Shown here: in pieces, positions 47,346 to 60,761 of the stretch
Numbering within the stretch: position 1 is the first letter of the stretch
Layout of the letters: each line of letters starts with the position of its first letter
Source: Arabidopsis thaliana
Lineage: Eukaryota > Streptophyta > Magnoliopsida > Brassicales > Brassicaceae
Direction of reading: 5' to 3'
NCBI RefSeq assembly: GCF_000001735.4
Contig: NC_003074.8
Location: forward strand, 15,135,261 to 15,199,260
DNA length: 64,000 nucleotides
Program-made: the position numbers and the translations under genes
Notes under the pieces: generated by a model
What the model was told of the DNA's origin: nothing
Seen by the model: the letters and a program-made list of their open reading frames with translations, nothing else
Database searches by the model: none

Positions 47346-48604
47346 CTGCAGAGAATAAGAAGATGAAGAAATGTAGTAAGATAATGGAGAGAGGTTAATT
47401 CAAAATGCTTGCCTATATAAGGAAAAATTGATTATGACTTATGAAAAAAGTTAGTTAAATTCCATCATACAAAAATTATCTTAACTTTTTAAAGTTAGAT
47501 GATTAATTGATTATATATATTTTCCAACATAAAATATTGAAAGAATCATCTTTATTCTGTCCAATTTAAGTTTCTTTAAACATTTTGCATCCAGTATCCA
47601 TTTCAAAGCAGCGGTGTTTATGGCTTCTCAAATAAGTAATGGAGGAAAAGATAAATCAAACCATGAATTAAAGTAATTCAACGAATTTTCTTTTATAGCA
47701 AAAAAAAATACAAAAGATTTCGACATATAGCTGGAAAATTCTCTGTGAAAATATTATTTTCAAAATTAGAAGACGAGTAGAACAGAATATACGCTATTGG
47801 TTTTATTTTCTGAATCATTCTAAAATATCTAAAATAAAAAAGATCTTTTTTATTTTATCACATAGATCAAGAAAAATTAATATTAATTAATAAATATAAA
47901 TAAATCATTAATTTGTCTTGATGAACAAGAAATTTTTTGGTATCAAATCTTACATCTATTGTTGATTAAAAGAAATATTTTATATTTTGTGGAACGTAAA
48001 GTAGCTAAAGTAAATATATTGAAAGATTATCATATTTAACAAAAACAAAAAAATGAAAACATGATTTGTTAGCTGAAAATTTTGTAAAATATATATATAT
48101 ATATATTAGCGAATAACTTAAATTGTTAAATTGAATTATTTTCTTAGAAGAAGAAAAGTTTATAATGTGTTTGTTGCATGCTTTTTACGACAATGCTAAT
48201 TTTATTCTTATCCTAAAGTAAATGACACTATTAAAGAATCTTTCAAAGCATATTCCCTCTAAAAAGCTTTTAATTTCCTCTTACCACCAATCAACAAAAA
48301 GTTAAATAGTTTAGTTTAGGCTAAGCGATGTTACATGTGTCGGAAAAATGTCCGAGTATATAATTCTATTTTTAGTGTTGCTAGATAAAAAAAAATGAAA
48401 TCAAAAATCCATTGATTTACTTTTCCAAAAAAAAATCAATTAATTAGCAGTGAAACCTTTTTTAACCATACTCAACTAAAAATATTTGAAGGTTCTAATG
48501 TTTAGCATGTCATAAACATTCAGAGCATTAAAAATTTTCATAAACTAAACTAATCATTGAAACCTTATAACCTCTCATTATAATACATTACAAGAATAGA
48601 TTAC
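47346..48604 (-). other. SUS4: Predicted 5' leader intron of SUS4
   Basis: A good acceptor (TTCTCTGCAG) ends at 47,346, 29 bases before the start codon. A good donor (TTTAAG|GTAATC) lies at 48,604. The intervening 1.26 kb is AT-rich and has no coding frames. Sucrose synthase genes in plants commonly have a long leader intron that raises expression. Prediction only. Confidence 0.6.
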
Positions 48605-48775
48605 CTTAAATTGCTACGGAAAGTCACTGGCGAAGGAGGTCACTAGAAATATGTAGTGAATGAAGCGAAAGATGGAGGGAGCTATTGCAAATTTTGAGAA
48701 AAGTATGAAGAAGAGAAATGATAAGTAGTGAAGTGTGAAGAATTTGAATAGCTTTGTTGGATCATTTTATACTAG
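48605..48775 (-). promoter_or_regulatory. SUS4: SUS4 leader exon and TATA box
   Basis: On the minus strand TATAAAAT lies at 48,764-48,771, placing transcription start near 48,735, followed by a short untranslated exon down to 48,605. Confidence 0.6.
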
Positions 48776-50505
48776 TCTCTCTTCTCTTCGACAACTTGGT
48801 TTTCTTTAATACTAATTATGCTTTGTTTAGAGAGATACAATTTTGTTTTAAGTTATAATAATTGTAAGTAGTTGGTCAATACCCACGGGTCAATACTCAA
48901 TACTGATCCACAGAAAAAGAATTCTATTGGTTATCGAGTACTGCGTGTAAAACATACAATTTCTTCATTATTTTATATATAATAATTATGTCAATAAAGT
49001 AATTTAATTAACCAAGCTTCACTATTGTAATCATAATGTCAAATTTGTCAATAAACTAATAAGTAAAGTAACCAAAGAAAATAACATCAGTAAACTATGG
49101 GCATACAAAACAACGGTTTCAAGACTACCACGAGCAAGCTAGTTTTTGTTTTCTTTGTTATTTTAATTTGCTTAAGATATTAAATTTAATCAAATGGATT
49201 CAAAATTGCTTGTCACTTGTTTGTGTGTATGGGCAGTGGGGCCGTGAAGGGCTTTGTTGAAGAAACATAGTGGTAGGTTTAAAATGTTTAATATATACAC
49301 AATTGTTGGATACACTTGAAATTTTAAATTCCTGGACTTACATAGTTTTAGTTACCACGTATATTTGTCCAAAAAAAAAAAAAAAAGTTACCACGTATAC
49401 TTGTCACTCCTGTGTGTGACGTCTCAAGAGACTTTTGTTGAAGAACTTGAAATGGTAATCAGTAGAAAAACAAGAAAAAAAATCTATATTGTGATATTTC
49501 TGTGTTGGCTTCAAGGTATATATTTATAAAATTCGTCCTATATCACAAAGATCAGAAGAGCGTGTTACTTGTTTTGATATTTCTCAAAGAGATCTAAACT
49601 GACGAAGATGTCAGTATTATACTCGGATATAAGTAATCCGGGCAAGAATTCGCTCAGACCATTTCACCTAATACCGAACTAATAGGAGGAGATTTATCTA
49701 AATCAGCTCTGACTTAAATATCGGAGAGATACAGTGTCATACACGACCCAAATCAGGTCTTTGGACAAAAGAAAAAAAATTGGCCTATTATTATTATTTT
49801 TAATTTTGTTGTGGTTTCTAATTATAGAAATGTTATTAGATGAATACTTGCATGCAACGAGTTTTCGGCTCATACGTCAACTATTTAAAATGCGAAATCG
49901 CACCCATCTTTAGGTGTTTATGAAATTTAGAAATCAGACCAGATTCCTAAGTATTCAACAAATTGCTCTAGGTATTTAGATATTTATGAAATTGTCCCAA
50001 GTGTCTTTGGTATTTATACATTTACCCTAAATCCTATGACATTTACAAATTTTTCCAGTTCTTTTGATATTTATGTACTTGCCTATGCTTTTGAAATTTA
50101 AGAAAATGCAACTGATCTTTTGGAAATTACCAAAGTATATCTTTACAACAGTTGCAGCTAAGAATAGTAGAACAGCAAAATTAAAAATTCTTGGATTATG
50201 CAATTGAAGCTAAGTATAGTAAAACAATACATGTTCAGAAATATTTGCATTTCTGTTCTGCTTTAAGCTTTAACGACAAGACATTTTATCGGACAAAACT
50301 AAAAGCTAAAACACACAATTCAAGATTAGGAGCTGAAATGCTCAACTGGTGGTACATATAACAAATGAATCATCCCATGTAAACATGTCTTTAGAGATCA
50401 ACTTCTGAGCTTACATATATTAAAAAGTCTCCAACTGAAACATTCTTAAACAAACTAGTAGAGCATATTGTTCTCTATATACTTATTAAGATAAAATATA
50501 TTTGC
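48776..50505. other. Upstream region of SUS4
   Basis: AT-rich, with no gene recognised. GTTACCACGTATA(T/C)TTGTC occurs twice (near 49,351 and 49,387) around an A run, a small direct repeat. Confidence 0.5.
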
Positions 50506-51240
50506 TTACTCCATGGATAGACGTGGGACACAAAAGTCAACAAGCAGCAATGATGGCCCGAAGTCCGGCTGTGTGCCTGGTCCTATGTCCTGAGGCTGAG
50601 AGAAGCGTGCAAACCTCCTGGCCATAGCCACTTTGAGAAATACAAACTTCTTCTTGTACCATATCTTCACTGTTCCAATGGTCTTTCTTTGAATCTTCTC
50701 AACTTTAACAATGATCCCATCTCTAAGTCCAACATAGCTGGCTGGCTCACCAGAGGGACCATTCCCTACTACACACAACACAAATGAACATATAAATTAT
50801 AACTATGTGGGTTATTTTTATACTGATATATTTTACCTAACAGAGCGAGAGCACTTACGTGGACTGAACACATGGAGTTTTGCTCCCACGGGTTGATGCA
50901 CCAACAAGTCACGTACTTCCTCTATATTCTTAGGCTCAATCACTTATCCTTTCATGAGAACAAGAGCAGGTTTATACGATGATAGAGGCTTTGACACAGA
51001 TCCAAACTGTGGCCAATCTTCTGCTTTTGGAATGCCGCCATTGTTTAACGCAAAAGCAATGTAGTTTTTGACAGTGAGCTTGAGCCTGTGTGAGCTAGCA
51101 ACAACATGGTCCACCAAGTATTGAGCCGAGTACTCAGTATAGGCACTATCCAGCTTAAGTGCAAGCCTTGTAGAGCTTATCAGATCAACCACAACAATAG
51201 CAGCAGAAGAAACTTTGTCTGAAATGGAACAGATGGATGA
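50506..51240 (-). pseudogene. Papain-like cysteine protease homologue, pseudogene
   Basis: A minus-strand gene relic. The upstream block (51,240 downwards) reads [49 protein letters not shown] and EDWPQFG, in the pattern of the central part of C1A-like proteins (CWAF..., EQQLVDC). Where papain has the catalytic Cys-Trp there is no CW, so it was probably an inactive family member. A stop (TAA) follows VLMKG at about 50,944. After an intron the second block reads GNGPSGEPASYVGLRDGIIV, KIWYKKKFVFLKVAMARRF and LLVDFCVPRLSME, like the C-terminal end of the same Arabidopsis family. The family call is tentative. Confidence 0.42.
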
Positions 51241-52459
51241 GCAATACCGGCCCTGAGAATAATTGGGTTAGAGCAAAATAAAAAGTGGGGTCAAAATTTT
51301 TTATTGCCATACCATACAAAACAAATAATATTATTCTATTTGATATGTATATGAAAGAGACACGTAAGAGAAATAGAGAGTAAGGTAAGATTCTTATTAT
51401 TTTTCTCTTTTTCTACATTTCACAATGAAACAACGTAAATATATATAGGAGGGAAAAACTTAGGGAGTAAGTGTCTTAAAGATAAGGTAACCTGGTGAGC
51501 AAAACTTATAAGTATAAGATAAGGTGATATGATCTAATCTAAAGATGGATAATCATCCATGTTTTCTAACACTTCCCCTTGAGTATCCATCACTTTTGAG
51601 GAGTTACATATTGCCTCGATAAAAACTTTAGCATGGAAAAACCTATTGGGATAAAAACCATGACAAGGGAAAAAGAGTACAGTGACGTAAAATTCTCCTC
51701 GAAAAGACCTCACAAGTCTCGTAGATGACGCATTCCAATACTTTGAACATGCTTTCTAAATGTAAAAGTTGGAAGCGCCTTTGTGAATATATCTGCTTTT
51801 GAGAACGCCACGAGATTGCAGTTCCTCCAATGGTAAAATCATATCCGGTTTGTGATCTAGACTTATGAGGGTCTGATAGATTTCATGCATCTGCAAAACC
51901 AACTAGACCAAACTCGGAGTTTCTAAGATAAAATAATTCTAAATCAATAGTACCTCGAATATACCGGAATATGTTTTTTATCCCATTCCAACGTCTTCGT
52001 GTAGGGGATGAATTGTATCTTGCAAGCAAATTAGTAGTAAAAGCAATATCTGGTCTAGTACAATTTGCAAGATATATAAATCTACCGATAGCACTCATAT
52101 AAGGTACTTCGGGACCAAGAAATTCTTGTTTATCAACTTTCTCTCATCTTTCCGCCACATTAGCAATGGAGAGAATGCTACTTGTCATATCAACATATTA
52201 CATTTATTGTTTAATTTAATTTACTTAAATAATGCATTAATTCTTATTTATATAAAAATTTGACATGTTTTAACTTATAATTAAATACTTTCAATTTCAT
52301 TAGTTACAAACTATATCCAACTCATATATAAATTAACTTATTTAAATTTAGTTGAATAAGTTGTATAAACTTATGCATAAACATAAAATCATAAAATCAA
52401 CAAATTTAATTTAATTACTGATTCTATTAAAGTTCAAAAAATGAATAATATGATATTAG

Positions 52460-54034
52460 AATTTAATTGATTTTTCCTCAATTAGTTTTTTTTTGTTAAA
52501 TAATGTATAATGACACATGTCATTTTCTTATGTGATGATGTGACAATCATATGGAGAAAGTTGGCCAACTCTCTTCATATGAATGACACCTCATCACTTA
52601 GCATTTGCCACATCTCCACTTAATAATTAATGTAAGTTAATGGTTTATGGTAATTTATTATTTAATTGTATATATTATAAAATTTTACATAATTAATTGT
52701 ATCAATAATAATTTTCTTTTATTTTGTATGTCTTTTCTTAAATTAAATTATATTGGTAAACTATTTGATGCATATAAAAGTTGATACAATTAATTAATAA
52801 TAACTTACCCTTAAACTATTTGATGCATATAAAGCTAGCTATGAGGGGATGGAGTCTAAAACCTACTTTAGCTTTGAAAATGATAGCTTACAGATAGTCA
52901 ATGCTTTAAAATGATAGAGAAGAAGTTTAAGGGTTGATGATAATCTAAAATTGAAGAGGTAAAATTCATTGATTATTGGAAAGTAAAACTTAATTTTAAG
53001 TTTTTAGCTTTAAATTTTATTTGGACATGTGGCACTCTCTTAGGTGTTGATGTGTCACTCATTAGAAGTTGAAGAGCTTACATTAATTATTTAATAGACA
53101 CATGGCAAATAGCTTTATATGAAAGTTGGCCAACTCTCTCCATATGGTTGCCACATCATCACTTTAGCATTTGTCATGTGTCTATTAAATAATTAATGTA
53201 AGCTCTTCAACTTCTAATTTATAGGTTAATGATATATTTATTATTTAATTTAATATATTATTTTATTTTACATATTTAATGTATTATTACTAAATTTATT
53301 TTAATATTACATGATTTTTCAATAAAACCATTTTAGTAGTTTTTCATTTTTCTGTAATCCAAACTCAAAGTATGAGTATATAATAATCGTGGATTAATTA
53401 ATAATTTGAGTAGGTTATTCTCTTAAATTGATATTTATATAATAAATCACCGAAGATGCAGAATACGTACGGAGCTCCATCATCAAATTCTAAGGTTTCT
53501 AGAATCGAACACTACTCTCTGTTAAATTGGTTTAAGATGAACGTTGTTTATGAATTATGTGTATGATGAAATATTGAGAATGTTGTTAGAAAAAATATAT
53601 TTTAATACTAAAACTAATTTCTTATTGCATGAGTGAATGATTAGATAAATAAAAATTATTTAAATTAAACAATACAAAAAAAACAAAAAAAACTGCGGCA
53701 TAGCGCGTGTGATCATCTAGAGTGTTAGTGAGGCATTTTCGGTTAATCTAAAAACGAAATTTTGGTCTAACCAAAGTAAGCATAGGGACAGTATTTACCA
53801 TTCACAACTGCTCTTGGAAACCTCCGGTAGTAGAACTAAGTCATTTTCAGACAGGACCAAAAAGAAATAGTAACTCATATGTAGAACTTACACTTCAACT
53901 TTTATTCCCATATATATGAAAGTTGGAAAACTCTCTACATATAAGTGACACATCATCACACAAGAAAATGACATGTGTCATTCTACATTAATTAAATAAA
54001 AAAATTAGTAAAACTAATTGAGGAAAAATTAAAA
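52460..54034. mobile_element. Non-autonomous DNA element with long inverted ends
   Basis: The left end (52,460-52,600: AATTAGTTTT, ATGACACATGTCATTTTCTT, GTTGGCCAACTCTC) reappears inverted at 53,895-54,034. No transposase is seen inside. A smaller fold-back element sits in the middle. It probably lies within the copia remnant. Confidence 0.6.
53061..53218. mobile_element. Fold-back MITE with 50-bp arms
   Basis: The 50 bases at 53,061-53,110 are the reverse complement of 53,169-53,218 with one mismatch, around a 58-bp centre. The RNA or single strand would form a long hairpin. The centre (GTTGGCCAACTCTC...CCACATCATCAC) repeats a motif present at 52,570-52,620, so two related copies lie here. 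Confidence 0.85.
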
Positions 54035-54857
54035 GTCTTTTGTTGTGTTAAATTCTCTATTAATCTCACTCTTAAAATTAATTTTCTAAAAACATTCAAT
54101 AAATAAAAAAATCATAATAATGTATCAAATACTACTTTTATTCTATTTTACTTATTTTTATATTTTTTTATCAATAGTTATTAATCCATAATGGCTAAAA
54201 ATTTACGTGTATTGTATTTTAGATAATTGCTATCTAACCTCATATTAATTTAATAATTTTAGTTGGATATTTTCTTATTATTACGTTATGTGAATATGAT
54301 TTATCATATGACCTTCTTTCTGTTTATTTTTGTGCGGTCTGATAACTTGATAACATTGATATACAATTTTTTCACGTAATGGTCATCCGAGACATTAGAC
54401 ATATCCACACAAAAATACGAGACTCTATATGGCTATATGCAAGGGAAGATAATTAAAGTGTTAACTTAAATTACTAGCATATCATGATAGGTTGGTGTAC
54501 TAGATGACGAAAGAATATATGAAAAAAAGAATTGTTTGTTACAATTAAGTTAAACAAATTTCAAAATACATTAGTAATATAACTACATATTAATATATCA
54601 TATAATGTTGTTGTATGTGTTCATGATAGTGAAATACTTGAATAATAGGTATATAAATATTCATATTATAGTAAAATTGTTGATCTATACTATATGATTT
54701 CACAATGAAACAACGTAGATATATATATAGGAGGAGAAAACTTGGGGAGTAAGTGTCTTAAAGATAAAGTAACTTGGTGAGTAAGACTTATATATAAGGA
54801 TAAGATAAGGTCATATGATCTACTTTAAAGATGGATAATCATCCATGTTTTCTAACA

Positions 54858-55899
54858 TGTTTCACTTTATTGTGCTCAGGACCAGTTATGTACGTGTATG
54901 TGGATGAGTTTTTGTGGCTAAATCGAAGAAAGAATGTGAAAGCTAAAAGGAGGATTAAACCCTAACTAAAAGCTAGCTAACCTCATTGTTCACTAATTAA
55001 TCACACTGAAAAAGGCAACGCAACAAGCTAAACAAATCCCAACTTAGAAAGAAAAAATACGCTAAAAATTTAACACTAATCACACTTACAATATAACGAG
55101 CAGAATTAGTAACAACAAAGCAAAGGAAGGAAGCTAAAGGAAACAGAACATTTAGTATTTATACACGAGACGTGAGAGAGAATGGGGTAACTCGAAAAAC
55201 CCTAGAGATAGGACAGATATCATCATCCTGTGTCGGGCTGCAAAAAATCGCTAACTTTCTCTCCGTACAAGCTTTTTCATCACCTCTCGTGCTTCCTGTG
55301 TTTGTTGTTTCTAGTCGTTTGCATATGACCGTTGTGCCTCAGACGACGTCGCTTTAGTATTGGGCTTAATCTTTAGCTGGCCCATGTTTCTCTTTTCTTC
55401 ATTTGACCCAATTTATCAACACAGTCGTTTTTTGCTCTCTCGGATTGAGAAATTCTGCTTGTAAACCATAACGTACCAATAAACCCGTTTTGGTTGGCAT
55501 TAACGTACACATTGATGCACTTTTCTTAGAACGTTAAGATACGTCGTATAGGTTAGTGCTGTGTTCGATGTAGAATCCCAATCTTACACGTGGCTCGTTA
55601 AGAACCCTTGATCTTTGACCGTTCAAAGTTCAAAAAATTTCAGGTCTGCGCAGAGAACGGGAATTGAAAAAAACAAAGTAAAAAGAAGAAGAAGACGAAG
55701 AAGAAGAAAGTAGCAAGAAAATAGTTTCCGTTACACATTCTCTGCTTTCGATTTTGCCTCTGCGAAAACAAATCCCTAATCATCTCCACCATCTTCTCAT
55801 CGATTTGATTTTCTCCGGCGAATCATCCGTCCGTCGTCGACCACCACCGCCGCGTTTTCTTTCTCCGACGTGTTCCCTCTGTTAAGTCCCTTCTTCTCT
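54858..55899 (+). promoter_or_regulatory. TES: TES upstream region with AACGG cores and Site II-like motifs
   Basis: No gene is supported. Four AACGG cores (as CCGTT at 55,329-55,333, 55,619-55,623 and 55,728-55,732; as AACGG at 55,656-55,660) resemble mitosis-specific activator elements bound by three-repeat MYBs. TGGGCTT (55,361) and GGCCCAT (55,379-55,385) are Site II-like, and AAACCCTAG (about 55,197) resembles a telo-box; both are common upstream of genes of dividing cells. The 5' untranslated region starts somewhere near 55,700 and shows a GAAGAA-rich tract. Confidence 0.5.
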
Positions 55900-56165
55900 G
55901 TAAGCGATCTTTTAATTTCTCTCTTGTTTCCTATTCTGGATTTGATTTCAGGTGACTATTATGTTGGATTCTCATGTATTGGTTGTTCTAGTTTCCATAG
56001 ATGGATTTCTGAACAATCTAACAGTTACGATTACTGATTCTCAAAGAAAATCTTCGATTAGGTGATTAGATTTAGAAGAAATTGTGTTTGATCTACAGAT
56101 GTAGAGTAGATTTGTAGCGTTTAGGTCTTATAAGTTTCTAAAATTGGTTTCGATTTTGTGTGTAG
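55900..56165 (+). other. TES: Predicted 5' leader intron of TES
   Basis: A donor TTCTCT|GTAAGCG near 55,900 and an acceptor TTGTGTGTAG at 56,165 bracket the bases just before the start codon at 56,169. Confidence 0.6.
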
Positions 56166-56168
56166 AAG

Positions 56169-59100
56169 ATGATGGGACCTCCGAGAACTCCGTTAAGTAA
56201 GATAGATAAGTCCAATCCTTATACTCCATGTGGTTCCAAAGTTACAGAGGAGAAGATTCTTGTCACTGTTCGGATGAGACCATTAAATTGGAGGGAACAT
56301 GCCAAATATGATCTCATTGCTTGGGAATGTCCCGATGATGAGACTATCGTCTTTAAGAATCCGAATCCTGACAAGGCTCCAACAAAATATTCATTTGGTA
56401 TTTTTTATTAGAATCTAGTCGATTGCTTATTTTGTCTTCTCTTCTTTCCATTTTTGTTATATAGCTCATTTAAGTTTTTTCTTCTTTGTACTTATAGATA
56501 AAGTTTTTGAGCCAACTTGTGCAACTCAAGAGGTGTATGAAGGTGGTTCTAGGGACGTTGCACTATCTGCATTAGCAGGAACAAATGGTAACTACACAGA
56601 AATCTAAAAAATCCCATTATCTAAGGATATGTTATTTGTGGATATGTGATTTCTTGTCTCTATCTATTGCAGCAACTATTTTTGCTTATGGTCAGACTAG
56701 TAGTGGCAAGACGTTTACAATGAGGGGGGTTACTGAAAGTGTTGTTAAAGATATATACGAACATATAAGAAAAGTGAGTGATCAAATGGATGTGTTTTGG
56801 TTTTGGTTTTGTTACGAAGTGATATGTTCTTTTTCTATTCTCATGGATCTGTTGAAATCTATGTAGACTCAAGAAAGGAGCTTTGTCTTGAAAGTATCTG
56901 CTTTGGAGATTTATAACGAGACCGTGGTTGACCTTTTAAATCGTGATACTGGGCCCCTTAGACTGTTAGATGATCCAGAGGTAAGTAAAGGGTCGGAAAC
57001 ACTAAGTCAAGGCTCATGAACTATCTCGGCCAGTATAAGAATGCTGTGTATATTGCAGAAAGGAACCATTGTGGAAAATCTGGTGGAGGAAGTGGTAGAA
57101 AGCAGGCAACATTTACAGCATTTAATTAGCATTTGTGAAGGTAATTCTTCTATCACCTGTTAAGATGCTCTATATCTTTTTATGCATTTGATGGTGATAG
57201 TATTCTAAGTAATGTTTAGCAAAGCCTTAGAACCATGTAGATGACATATATAAAATATGACTAATTATTTCACTAATCACTAATGAGACATATGATATCA
57301 TCATTTTATTTCCTGTTATGTGATTTTCCATTTATTGTTACAGATCAAAGGCAAGTAGGTGAAACTGCTTTAAACGACAAAAGTTCAAGATCGCATCAGA
57401 TTATTCGGCTGGTATGATCTATACTTATCTGATATGCTGCATGATTGAATTAATATTCTATTAAACATGGAGAAGATAGTTTTGCCTAGTTATTTGCTAC
57501 CATTAGACAGTAAAAGTAACCACTTCCCATAATTTCTCATGTTCTCTGCTTTTAATATTCAGACCATCCATAGCAGTCTCAGGGAAATAGCAGGCTGTGT
57601 GCAGTCTTTCATGGCAACTCTGGTACGTCATTTATTATCATTGGGTTGAAGCTTCACTTGGTATTGACGACATTTTAATTGGTGCAGAATCTTGTTGATC
57701 TTGCTGGAAGCGAACGTGCTTTTCAAACAAACGCAGATGGTCTAAGATTGAAGGAAGGAAGCCACATTAACCGTAGTTTATTGACACTTACTACAGTGAT
57801 CAGAAAACTGAGGTCAGAAAGCACACTAGTTTGAACACCATGATTGTCTTTGGCATGTCTAAATTACCTTTTAGATTGATGAACATTTTCACCTGTAGGG
57901 CATCTTAAGAAATTAGCAAAACATTAAAGTTTTTAATTATTTCTGTTATTTTGGTTGAAGTTCTGGAAGAAAAAGGGATCACGTGCCGTATAGAGACTCA
58001 AAGCTGACAAGAATTTTGCAAAATTCACTTGGCGGGAATGCTAGAACAGCAATTATATGTACGATTAGTCCGGCACTGAGTCATGTTGAACAGACAAAAA
58101 AGACACTTTCTTTTGCCATGAGTGCGAAGGAAGTCACCAATTGCGCTAAAGTAAACATGGTATGTCACTTAGTTAAATATTTGTAGAGGTCTTTCGTTTT
58201 GCAGAACCAGGATGATTGTATAGAGCTTTGTCTTTGGCTTACTAAAGCTTTTCTTTGGCCTTTCATTGCAAATGTGGTTTTGTTTCTGAGTAGCAATCAT
58301 CATCCTATAGTGAGCATATCATATGCAATTATCTGCCTGCATGTCTATTCTGCTCTTGCCATGAATTAAGAATACAAAATGCATCGCGTTACCTGTAATG
58401 ATGTAGTGAGATATATTTTCAAAGCCTTCTTTTGTCGCTCTCCCACTAACATTACTCCTTTTGCTTCAATCTTCTTTGTGTTTGATGAATCACAAAACGG
58501 TTTTGCTTGTTCTTGATAGAAAGTTTACCCCTCTGCTGGTATTCAATTTAGGGATGTGAATTTAGTTGATTTTCTGTCGTAGGTTGTCTCAGAAAAAAAG
58601 CTGCTGAAACATCTGCAGCAAAAAGTAGCTAAACTCGAGTCAGAGTTAAGAAGCCCGGAGCCCAGTTCATCCACCTGCTTAAAGTCTCTGTTAATTGAGA
58701 AAGAGATGAAAATCCAACAGGTATGACTTAGACTTTAAGAACTAGAATTCACATCTTGAATTATCTCTTCTGAATATTTTAAATGTGGAGTCCACAGACT
58801 AGGTAAACCATATGGGACGTGAACTTAAGTTTATTAACAAAAACAACTTGAATTTTTTATCACTTGCAATTATTCATTCATGTTTAACTAATGGCAGATG
58901 GAATCCGAAATGAAAGAGCTAAAGCGTCAGAGAGACATTGCACAGTCTGAACTTGATCTAGAAAGAAAAGCAAAGGAGCGGAAGGTATGTGCGCTGCTAA
59001 TATGATATACCAAAATTTTCTGGGATAACTTCAACCTTATGCAGACATGCCTATATAATTGGTTGCAGGGATCAAGTGAGTGTGAACCTTTTTCTCAAGT

Positions 59101-60761
59101 GGCAAGGTGTCTCTCATACCATACAAAGGAGGAATCCATTCCAAGCAAATCTGTTCCGTCAAGCCGCAGAACAGCTCGTGATAGGAGAAAGGATAATGTG
59201 AGGCAGTCTTTAACTTCGGCGGATCCAACAGCGCTAGTCCAAGAAATTCGTTTGCTTGAAAAACATCAAAAGAAGTTGGGTGAAGAAGCAAACCAAGCAC
59301 TGGATCTAATTCACAAAGAAGTGACATCCCATAAACTGGGTGATCAACAAGCTGCAGAAAAAGTTGCGAAAATGCTGTCAGAAATCAGGGACATGCAGAA
59401 GAGCAACCTTTTAACTGAGGAAATTGTAGTTGGTGATAAAGCCAACCTGAAGGAAGAAATAAATCGGTTGAATTCTCAAGAAATTGCAGCTTTGGAGAAG
59501 AAGCTAGAGTGTGTTCAGAACACTATTGACATGCTTGTCTCGTCTTTTCAGACAGATGAACAGACTCCAGATTTCAGGACCCAGGTGAAAAAGAAGAGAC
59601 TTCTTCCCTTCGGCTTAAGTAATAGTCCTAACCTACAGCATATGATCCGGGGACCATGTTCACCTCTTTCTGGGACTGAAAATAAGGATCCTGAGAGCAA
59701 TGTTGTGTCTGCTAATTCAGCCCCAGTGTCTTTTGGAGCTACTCCACCAAAGAGGGATGATAACCGATGTCGTACACAGTCAAGGGAAGGAACGCCTGTA
59801 TCACGACAAGCAAATTCAGTCGATATTAAGAGAATGAATCGAATGTATAAGAATGCTGCCGAAGAGAATATACGTAATATCAAATCTTATGTTACTGGAT
59901 TGAAAGAACGTGTGGCGAAGCTTCAATACCAGAAGCAGCTGCTTGTTTGCCAGGTCAGTTTACACTTGTGACTTATGCTCATTCATTTACAAATTTGTTC
60001 ATCAGTAATCAGTAACTTAAAAAGCTTGTACATGTTAGGTGTTAGAACTGGAGGCAAACGAGACAGGCGCTGCTTCGGAGTACGATGCAACCGATGAATC
60101 TCAGATGGATTGGCCATTGTGTTTTGAAGAGCAGAGAAAGCAAATCATAATGTTATGGCATCTGTGCCACATTTCAATCATTCACAGAACACAATTCTAC
60201 ATGTTATTCAAAGGAGACCCAGCTGATCAAATCTACATGGAGGTTGAGCTCCGCAGGCTGACATGGCTCGAACAGCACTTGGCTGAGCTTGGGAATGCGA
60301 GTCCTGCATTGCTTGGTGATGAACCAGCAAGCTACGTAGCATCGAGGTAGTACAAGAGCTTTCCTTTTCTTCAATTCTATGAGTTAAAACCATTTTTCAC
60401 TAGCATATATATGTCTTTGGTGTGCTGCAGTATAAGAGCTTTGAAGCAGGAGAGAGAGTATTTGGCGAAACGGGTAAACACAAAGCTAGGAGCAGAGGAA
60501 AGAGAGATGCTATACCTGAAATGGGATGTCCCGCCGGTGGGAAAACAGAGGAGACAACAGTTCATCAACAAACTCTGGACAGATCCTCACAACATGCAAC
60601 ACGTGAGAGAGAGTGCGGAGATCGTGGCTAAGCTTGTCGGATTCTGTGACTCGGGAGAGACCATAAGGAAAGAAATGTTTGAGCTCAACTTTGCATCTCC
60701 TTCAGATAAGAAGACTTGGATGATGGGTTGGAACTTCATATCCAACTTGTTGCATCTCTAG
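56169..60761 (+). CDS. TES: Kinesin TETRASPORE / NACK2
   Basis: A plus-end microtubule motor that activates the MAP kinase cascade for phragmoplast growth; TES is needed for cytokinesis after male meiosis. Fourteen coding exons: 56169-56397, 56498-56587, 56673-56773, 56867-56980, 57059-57140, 57344-57411, 57563-57622, 57688-57812, 57961-58159, 58583-58720, 58898-58984, 59069-59953, 60039-60346, 60431-60761. They sum to 2817 bases, 938 codons plus stop. An N-terminal motor (about residues 30-350) has the P-loop [14 protein letters not shown], switch [11 protein letters not shown], switch [11 protein letters not shown] and [18 protein letters not shown]; coiled coils follow, then the NACK C-terminal domain ([35 protein letters not shown]). 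The start was chosen for [14 protein letters not shown], matching the family. All introns are GT-AG and the gene looks intact. Confidence 0.96.

Larger units (their letters stand above)
51340..54857 (-). mobile_element. Ty1/copia fossil with a nested MITE
   Basis: A minus-strand copia remnant. An LTR-like segment ending TTTTCTAACA at 51,571 is followed by a purine tract (CAAGGGGAAG on the minus strand), then a piece of reverse transcriptase/RNase H (51,883-52,098: RFIYLANCTRPDIAFTTNLL, RRRWNGIKNIFRYIRGTIDL). A second LTR segment ending in the same TTTTCTAACA lies at 54,697-54,857. The middle is mostly replaced by MITE sequence (52,460-54,034). Heavily broken; outer limits approximate. Confidence 0.72.

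Noticed and set aside
55172-55357. 61-codon frame upstream of TES
   Set aside because: Lies in the regulatory region with promoter-like motifs; no family match or splice context.
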